Source of the DNA: Stachybotrys elegans
Lineage: Eukaryota; Ascomycota; Sordariomycetes; Hypocreales; Stachybotryaceae
Reading direction: 5' to 3'
DNA: 64,000 nt
Assembly: GCA_020746835.1 (NCBI GenBank)
Contig: JAGPNK010000009.1
Location: 434,001 to 498,000, forward strand
The position numbers and the translations under genes were made by a program. Shown here piece by piece: positions 56,945-64,000 of this stretch. Each line of letters begins with the position of its first letter. Positions within the stretch are counted from its first letter, which is position 1. A model generated the notes under the pieces. That model worked only from the letters and a program-made list of their open reading frames with translations. It searched no databases and was not told the origin of the DNA.

Positions 56945-58119
56945 GCTGAGCTGAACTGAGCTGGTTCAGTCGTGTGCGATGGGGAGTTGAGGCCGAGGAG
57001 CACGGATCATTCGTCGCAACGTCATTCGCAATCAACAGTCGGATATGGGAAGAGGAGGAGAGCGTGGGTGGGTGGCAGGGACAGATTGTCAAAGGGATGT
57101 TGAGCCGCGAGGAATGATGCTGCTGCGTCCAGGCTGACGGACGAGAAGGAATGGACCCCAGAACGGACTACAGGTAGTACCCTGGACAGATATCACGATC
57201 AGGTACTCGGTACATGTACACCTTTGTGTTGCTATCGGCCGAGTGGTGAGGAGCAGCGAGCGAATCAAAGAGGTGCATGCACCTCCATGTCCTGGATCTG
57301 ACGGAGGAATACATGAGTCGATACGATACATGCGCAGGTTAAATAATTGCAATTTGCAGTTTGCAATGAGAGGATTCGGGAATGCCATATATTCGCATCT
57401 ATAACAGGTACAGCACTGATGAAGGAGGACCTCTGAGAGGTACCTTAGTACACTAAGTACTAAGGCCCTGATGTCACCGATACTTGGAATTCGTGGTTCC
57501 CATGACCAGAAGTTGAAAGGTCATCCATCACCTAGAGCCCGACAGATTAAAGACAATGAGCGGGATATGATGCGAGGCCAGTGGGGATAACAGAAAACAA
57601 TCATGATAAAGTTAACCTTCCACCAGCGACGGTGGCATCTTCCTTCCCCCCAGTGGCGCTGTTTTCCCTCTTCTCAGCAAGGGGTCCAGCGCCCAAGAGT
57701 GCCCTGTACTGACCAATCAACAGCCGCGTCTCGGCATTACGTCTTGGCCTTTTTGGCTTCAACCTTGCGCAAGCTGGAACCCAGCAAGCCGTCCATGTCA
57801 ATGCTTCCGCGCTGCCTTATTCGTCCCGCAACCAAAACCATCCATCAATAAGGAGAGCGCAGGGGCAGAAAAGTAAAAAAAACCAAAAAACCCGCTGAGC
57901 TGTCATCCATCGCCCGCCCATTGCCCTGTCCGTCCGTCGCGCAGCCCCTTCGATTCATGGTCCTGCTGAACCCCCCGCGAGGCCTATTGCACGGCTCTTG
58001 ATCCCGCCTCGACGACATCGTGCCCTTGAAGACCAACCAACCCATCGACACACCGGCCGAACCGACGACGAGCGCATACGCGCGCAAACGAACCCCCGCC
58101 GTCCGTCAACACGACCATC
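56945..58119. promoter_or_regulatory. divergent region: ARL3 / NHX1
   Basis: This 1.2-kb interval is rich in GTAC strings (for example 57176-57183 and 57208-57219) and holds a perfect 9-bp inverted repeat (57443-57465). The NHX1 side has A-rich and C-rich leader sequence. No gene is recognisable. Confidence 0.4.
57443..57465. repeat. CCTTAGTAC inverted repeat, 5-nt loop
   Basis: Arms CCTTAGTAC (57443-57451) and GTACTAAGG (57457-57465) are perfect reverse complements around ACTAA. The left arm is preceded by GGTA. The same arm sequence occurs once at 30533-30541, so it may be a dispersed palindromic element or protein-binding site. Confidence 0.6.
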
Positions 58120-60353
58120 ATGCGGTCCGCAGAGCTCGCCAGCATGGGCTTCAAGCTCCTGCGTATGCCCTTTTGCCTCGATGCCCCTTCCTCAAGACGA
58201 GCTGACCCGTAGTCTGCAGGCCGACAAGGCGAAGAGTCGGATCCCGAAGGTGCGTTTGCTTGCGCGTCGTCGCCATCACCCTCACCAGCTGCCCCGAACC
58301 ACGATGCTGATTACTGACACTCTGTCCAGAGGGGGATTCCGCCCAGAAGGAACTCTTCGCTGCTTGGGCGCTCTTCATATCCATCATTCTGCTCATCATC
58401 GCCTTCTTCACCAGCTACATGCTGCAGATGAAGAAGGTCACTGCCATCCACGAGACCGTCATCTCCATCTTCGCAGGTACGTCATCTCTTTCCTCGATCG
58501 AAGCGCGCTGTCCGCTCTGACAACTGGCCCTTCTGTAGGCATGACCGTCGGCCTCGTCCTCCTCATCACCTCGGGCGATTCGATTCGAAACCTCATCAGC
58601 TTCGACTACCAGATCTTCTTCAACCTCCTTCTGCCCCCCATTATCCTCTCCTCCGGCTATGAGCTTCATCAGGCCAACTTCTTCCGCAACATAGGCACCA
58701 TCCTCACGTTTGCCTTTGCTGGAACCTTCCTGTCTGCCGTCGTCATCGGGCTGATCCTCTACATCTTCACCTTTGTCCCCGGCTCGCTCGACATGACCTT
58801 TGTCGATGCCATCTCGGTCGGAGCAACCCTATCCGCCACGGACCCCGTCACTATCCTGGCCATTTTCAACACCTACAAGGTCGACCCCAAGCTGTACACC
58901 ATCATCTTTGGAGAATCCATTCTGAACGATGCCATTGCCATTGTCATCTTCGAGACAGCCCAAAAGTACAACAAGGGCGAGGCTGGAAACTACGGCGTCA
59001 TTAGCTTCTTCGAGGGTACTGGCATCTTCTTGCTGGTCTTCTTTGGCAGTTTGATGATTGGCGTCATTGTAGGCGTATCCACTGCCCTCCTGCTCAAGTT
59101 CACCTATGTTCGCCGATTCCCCAAGATTGAGAGTTGTCTTATTGTCCTGATTGCGTATGCCACCTATTTCTTCTCCCATGGTGTGCACATGTCCGGTAAG
59201 CCGAACCGCATCCCCCACTCGCGAACGAGGCTGACCAGTTCCAGGTATCGTGTCCTTGCTGTTCTGCGGTATCACGCTCAAGCACTACGCCTACTTCAAC
59301 ATGTCCAGGCGCACGCAGCTCACCACAAAGTACCTCTTCCAGGTCATGTCGCAGCTGTCGGAGAACTTCATCTTCATCTACCTTGGCCTGGCTCTCTTCA
59401 CAGACAATGCTCTTCAGTTCCAGCCGCCCCTCATCATCGTCACCATTTGTGCCGTGTGTGCGGCTCGGTGGGTTGCCGTCTTCCCTCTCTCCCGGGCCAT
59501 CAACTGGTTCATTCGATACCGCGCCAGGAGACGAGGTGTCGAAGTCAGCGATGAGCTCCCCTATAACTACCAGGCGATGCTCTTCTGGGCTGGTCTGCGC
59601 GGTGCTGTCGGCGTCGCCCTCGCTGCTCTTTTGAACGGAGAGAACATGTACGCTCTGCGTGCTACGGTCCTCGTCGTTGTCGTGCTCACAGTCATTATTT
59701 TTGGCGGCACCACTGCTCGCATGCTGGAGATTCTTGGCATCCGCACGGGTGTTGTAGAAGAGATTGACAGCGACGACGAATTCGATATCGAGTCCATTGG
59801 AGCTGGTCTTCAAGTCAAGCGCTCCGGCTCCGCCATCGGCTACAACCCCAGACGGGGCAATGTTCCTCTCAACAACCTGGAGGCGCCCACCGCCCCTCGC
59901 AGCGCGAGCTACGTTTCCGGCCACTCCTCTCCGCACAACGGTAACCGCGCCGGCAACCGCGCCGGTAGCCTGAGCCGCAAAGGCTCACGCAACATCGAGG
60001 ATTTTGAGCGTGCCGACCTTCTGGCTCGCAGCAACAACACCGACGACGACGACATCGGCAGCGATATCGACACCTCCGACCTGCCGCCCCCAGCGCGCCG
60101 CTCCCCTATGCCTCGCAGCACCACCACGTCCGCTGCCCAGGGCGACAGCGCCTTTATGCACCCTGAGCCAGTCCCGACCGCGCCCTTCACCGCGACCGGC
60201 GCCATTCGTCAGCTATGGGCCACGGAAGACCCCGCAGGTCTGTTCCGGCAGCTCGACGAGGACTTTATCAAGCCCACCCTACTCCTGCACGGCGATGGAG
60301 GTAGGGGTTCCGGCGGAGGCGGTGCGGGCGGCAGTGGCGCTGGGCCGTCATAG
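58120..60353 (+). CDS. NHX1: endosomal/vacuolar Na+(K+)/H+ exchanger Nhx1
   Basis: This 661-residue CPA1-family antiporter exchanges luminal protons for Na+ or K+ on late endosomes and affects vacuolar sorting. Five exons are inferred: 58120-58162, 58220-58249, 58330-58476, 58539-59195 and 59245-60353, with introns of 57, 80, 62 and 49 nt. The 30-nt second exon is easily missed. About a dozen membrane segments are visible. Diagnostic motifs are FFNLLLPPIILSSGYEL (the amiloride-like site region), GATLSATDPVTILAIF, FGESILNDAIAIVIFE (the Asn-Asp transport pair) and FWAGLRGAVGVALA. The cytosolic tail (from about 490) is acidic then Ser/Arg/Gly-rich, ending GAGGSGAGPS. Intron 1 offers a second acceptor nearby (CCGTAG before TCTGCAG), but only the chosen one keeps frame. 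Confidence 0.95.
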
Positions 60354-60960
60354 CGGCACTGGAAGACAGTGCATGTCACGATTTCATTGTTATAATGTAT
60401 GATAAGGGGGCATACCTGGCGTTGGTTATATCTTGTTAGACCCGGTAATGTAGTGGGCATGATAGACTCAATATGACCTTTAACCTGTGCTTCATCCGTT
60501 TGCTCTTGGGACACTGACATTTCAACTGGTGGTGGAAACCGACATATAGTTCACTGTGTAGAGCACCTGTAAAAGTAAACTCCGTCGATCACGTCTCGTA
60601 GACGTGTATTCCGATGGTGATTAAAATGCCTATGTAAAATATATATGTATGTACAAGCTGCACCTCAGTACAGTCCGCTGTATTCACAAATGCACCCCTC
60701 ATGGATGCCAACATGCCTCTTTCCCTTTTGTGTTCATCTTGTTTACTTTTTCTTGATTCAGGATGACGCCGTGGATGGATATTCGATACTTGCGAAGCGT
60801 AAGCGCCTAATGCTTGAACATCTCCTCGTGGCTTCATGAGTTGCAGGTGTGAGAGGAAGGGGAAAAGAGGGGAGTTAAAAGGCACACCGCCGAAAACACT
60901 GCTTGCAGAAACCCAATCAAATATGATGCCTGCCTACTCCAAATGTGTCGGAATACCCAG
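60354..60960. other. convergent 3' flanks of NHX1 and EAF1
   Basis: These 607 bp between convergent stops are AT-rich, as expected for 3' UTR and terminator sequence (for example AATATATATGTATGTA near 60636-60651). No gene is seen. Confidence 0.45.
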
Positions 60961-63900
60961 CTACTTGCCAACGGATGGTGTGACACTGCCACTGGGCTGA
61001 CGTTGCTGAGCCTGAACAGGGCTAGCAGATGATCCTGACACCGAGGCGGCTGAGACGGCTGAGGCTGCCGAGGCCACTGGCGCTGCAGCGGGCGGAACGG
61101 GACTGGGCTGGTGGGCATGCGGGGTTTGCTTGGCCTGCTGCTGTGCCTGTTGTTGCACCTGCTGCTGGACTTGCTGCTGAGCCTGTTGCTGAGCCTGCTT
61201 CTGGGCCTGATGTTGCTGAGCTTGTTGAGCAACCTGCTGTTGACTCGCTTGCTGAGCCTGCTGTTGAGCTTGATGCTGGGCTTGATGCTGAGCCTGGTGC
61301 TGAGTCTGATGTTGCTGCTGCGCCTGTTGTTGAGCTTGAGCTTGAGCTTGCTGTTGGGCAACTTGTTGCTGAGCCTGTTGCTGCGCCTGAGCTTGCTGCT
61401 GTCTCAAAAGGGCAGCGTACTGATGAGGGCTGGAAGCAAGGCCGTTAGCAATACCTGGTTGACCAGATCCACCAGCGGCAGCGTTCATGGCGGACTGTCG
61501 CTGTGCCATCATAGCACGTGTAAGATGCTCAGTAGCCAGTTGACGGGTCTGCTCAGGTGGCATGTTGGGGTTCTTGGCCCTGAACTGCGCCTCAAGCTGG
61601 TTAAGCTGCTGAGCAATGCTGGGAGGAATCTGTGCTTGGACTCGTGGTCCGGGAGAGCCGTTGGCTACCGAGGGCATATGAAGACCGTTAGCCGGTGGAG
61701 TTGCGTGGCCAGCACCGTTGGTATTAAAAGACGCCATCATGGCCTGAGCATTATTCATGAAGCCCTGTGGGGTGACGCCATTGACGCCGGGACGCATGCT
61801 GGCCTGAGGATTCTGCTGGTTAGGGGGCGCTGGGCTACCCGAGCCGCCTTGATGCTGCTGTTGATGTTGAGCTTGCTGTATCTGCACCGCGGCTCTCTGC
61901 TGCTCCGAGATACGCTGCGCTCGCAACATCATGTTTGCATCGGGAGGCTGATTGGGCATGGGCATCCTCTGGGGAACTTGCACACCTTGCATCTGTGTCT
62001 GGGGCATGCCATTTATCTGACCCGGTGGCATAGGGCTGCCGTTCATCTGAGCGGGGAGGGCGCCCTGCATCATGCCATTAGGAGGCTGCATGGGCATGCG
62101 AGGGCGTGCTTGGCCAGCGGCTACTGCGGCAGCGGCAGCAGCAGCCAGCTGAGGCGGAATACTCGTCCGTCGCATAGCCCCGTTGGCAGCGTTGTTAGGC
62201 GCGGCATGGTTGGGAGCTTGACCAGGCTGACCTGCCACTGGCTGACCTGCCCCTGGCGTACCAGCCATCTGGGGAGTCTGACCCTGAGCTCTGGCTTGTG
62301 CGGCATTCTTGAAAAAGTCAGTTTTCATCCCAAACACTTGTCTTGAAGCTTATGTGACTTACTCGTCGCTGCATCTCTTGCCGTTGCGCATACAGCGCCA
62401 TCTTTTCGGCCAGAGCTTGGTCTCGTTCCCAACGCATAATACTGTAGTCCCGAGGCGTCTGCTTGACATTCTGACGGATGATGGGGTCGACCGGTTTCTT
62501 ATTAGACAACGCCTGAGAGGCCGTGTGCTGAGCCTTCTGTGCACTGGTCTCACGCTTCTTGGCCAACTTCCGCATCGCGTCAATCATGGTCAGGTGTTTT
62601 TGGTTGCGGCGTCTCTCTACTCTGAGAGGAGTGGATTGCCGTCTGCGTATAGGTGTGATGGCTGCTCCGGCAGCACTTGCCTGCTGTGCCGCCAGCTGAT
62701 TCTGCTGAGCAATGACGCGTTGCGCCGACTCGATTCTACTGTTGTAGGTCCTGAAGTATTGAGTTTTCTGCATATCAGCTGGGAGGCCCTCAAGGTTGAT
62801 CCACCGCTCGAAACATTCCCACGGAGTGCGTCTCTCGGCGCCTGAGACAAACAGAGACTTGGTGCTCAGTATGCTGGAGATGAGTGACCAGTTGTACGAG
62901 TAGTCACGAACCAGACCACGGAGTTCATCGTCCTCCGCCAGAACCCACTGCGACGGATTGCGGCATTCGTAGAAGCTCTGGACTGGCATCGGATGCTCCG
63001 ATGGCGGTCGGAATTGATGGCCTGCGTGTATGCGATCGCGGATAGGCTTAGATTCGGGGTTAAACAGAGCGACATCTGCTGATGCAGGCGGCAGCCTCGC
63101 GCGATGGACAGAGTGATCCGTAGCAAAAGCCACTTCTCCGTCGTCATCGCTCTCTTCGTCCTTGTAGCTGTATCGACTGCGCTTGCGCGGCGGTCCGTCC
63201 GACTTGAGCTTCATCTGACCCTCGACATACTTGCTGAGGGGTAGGGCTGGTCTTCGCCAACTCGCGTCAGGGTCGTACTCGGGGCCAGTGAGCTCTGAGC
63301 TTGGAACCTTGAGAGGCGAACCGTACATGGGCAACTCTTCGAGAAGCTGATCCGAAGCTGCAGTCCTTCGTAGGCCGAAGATGACATCATCATCATGCAA
63401 TGAGAAGATTGCTGACGGCGCGACCGTTTCTGGGAAATCCTCGTTGAGCTCATCAACAGCCTGCGGCGAATCCATGTCTCCCGAAGACATGAGGTCCGGC
63501 GTAGGCTGGTTCTCAGGGTCGGCAGCGTCCATCATTGACACGTCGTTGGTAGTTGCGTGCTTGGGAGGGATATATGCTGGGACCTGCATCTCCTTGCGTT
63601 CTTCAGGAGATGCCTCGATCCAGTCTGCACATGCATATGCCAAATTCCTGGCCACTGCCATCTTCCACTTGCGCTCCTCGCGGAAATCCGTTCGCATCCA
63701 CTTTGCCTCCCGCAGTAGTTCATCCCAGTGAGACGGCGGTCGCACCGGCTCGATGGAGCGCTTGATCTGGCGAAGCGACCACCTATCATTGTGCTGCAGC
63801 TGGTATACCTTCCTCAGAACCTTACATGCCTGGTAGTCCTGTATAGCAGCATTGGCATCAGCCGTGGCCACCGTCTTGTTGGCATGGAAAATGATCTTCT

Positions 63901-64000
63901 CCATGGATGGGATCATGCCTGTGCTCTGGGCGAATGCACTTATAAAGAGTGGCGTGAAGTAGTCTTCAGACGGGGGTGAATTGTCCTTTTGACCGGGAAC
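60961..64000 (-). CDS. EAF1: Eaf1/Vid21 scaffold of NuA4 (partial, 5' end outside window)
   Basis: This is the platform subunit of the NuA4 histone H4/H2A acetyltransferase. The visible part has exon 62363-64000 (open at the right edge) and final exon 60961-62307; the 55-nt intron has donor GTAAGT and acceptor TTCAAG. About 994 residues are encoded in the window, and the frame continues past 64000. The HSA domain, which binds actin and Arp4, lies at about 63760-63590 (HWDELLREAKWMRTDFREER, then WKMAVARNLAYACADW). A SANT/Myb domain lies at about 62960-62760 (WVLAEDDELRGLVRDYSYNW, with WECFERWINLEGLP). The C-terminal exon is Gln/Pro/Ala/Met-rich, with a long interrupted glutamine tract at about 61125-61410. 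This layout (HSA, then SANT, then Q-rich tail) is diagnostic of Eaf1/Vid21. Confidence 0.93.

Noticed and set aside
61111..62346. 411-codon plus-strand Leu-rich frame that looks like a membrane protein
   Set aside because: It is the complement of the Eaf1 glutamine tract (CTG/TTG read from CAG/CAA), so the hydrophobicity is an artefact.
1..64000. Functional cluster of endomembrane genes (Snd2, Pik1, Rab5, Arl3, NHX1)
   Set aside because: They are scattered among unrelated genes on both strands with no shared spacing or regulatory motif seen; such genes are common, so chance is the simpler explanation.

Overview
The window looks like nuclear chromosomal DNA of a filamentous ascomycete, most likely a sordariomycete and plausibly Hypocreales. 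Nearly every gene has short GT-AG introns (about 49-100 nt, often with a CTAAC/CTGAC-type branch site). Base composition is moderately GC-rich, and intergenic DNA is full of TACC/GGTACC and CT-rich tracts. The proteins are typical of that group: a GIG1-family protein, a separase, a long Zn2Cys6 regulator and a fungal-only mitochondrial membrane protein. I saw no rRNA, tRNA, CRISPR array or intact transposon. Exon boundaries were worked out by hand from reading frame, splice consensus and family conservation; there is no transcript evidence.

Layout, left to right: CDC27/APC3 (-), SND2/TMEM208 (+), a GIG1/DUF3605 protein with an apparent one-base frameshift (-), a membrane-anchored alpha/beta hydrolase (+), NC2-alpha/Bur6 (+), phosphatidylinositol 4-kinase Pik1 (+), a RING + RS/RGG-rich protein (-), a Rab5 GTPase (-), KRI1 (+) and a 1085-residue Zn2Cys6 transcription factor (-). 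Then come about 11.3 kb with no recognisable gene (28084-39389). After it lie separase (-), a small mitochondrial membrane protein (+), a SIRT4-like sirtuin (-), a mitochondrial CDF metal transporter (+), xylulokinase (+), CWC15 (-), RRP45 (+), ARL3/ARFRP1 (-), endosomal NHX1 (+), and EAF1/VID21 (-), which runs off the right edge.

These are mostly unlinked housekeeping genes, not a pathway cluster. Several themes recur. Cell-cycle proteolysis is represented by CDC27 and separase (APC/C destroys securin, which frees separase). Endomembrane identity and traffic is represented by Pik1, Rab5, Arl3, NHX1 and Snd2. RNA and ribosome biogenesis is represented by KRI1, CWC15, RRP45 and possibly the RING/RS protein. 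Chromatin and transcription is represented by NC2-alpha, EAF1 and the Zn2Cys6 factor. Many neighbours are divergent pairs sharing short promoters, the tightest being CWC15/RRP45 with 208 bp between start codons.

The features most worth a second look are the long empty stretch upstream of the Zn2Cys6 gene, the frameshifted GIG1 homolog, the RBBP6-type RING protein that lacks a DWNN domain, two stop-free introns whose length is a multiple of three, and a dispersed palindromic CCTTAGTAC element. I found no convincing novel multi-gene system.
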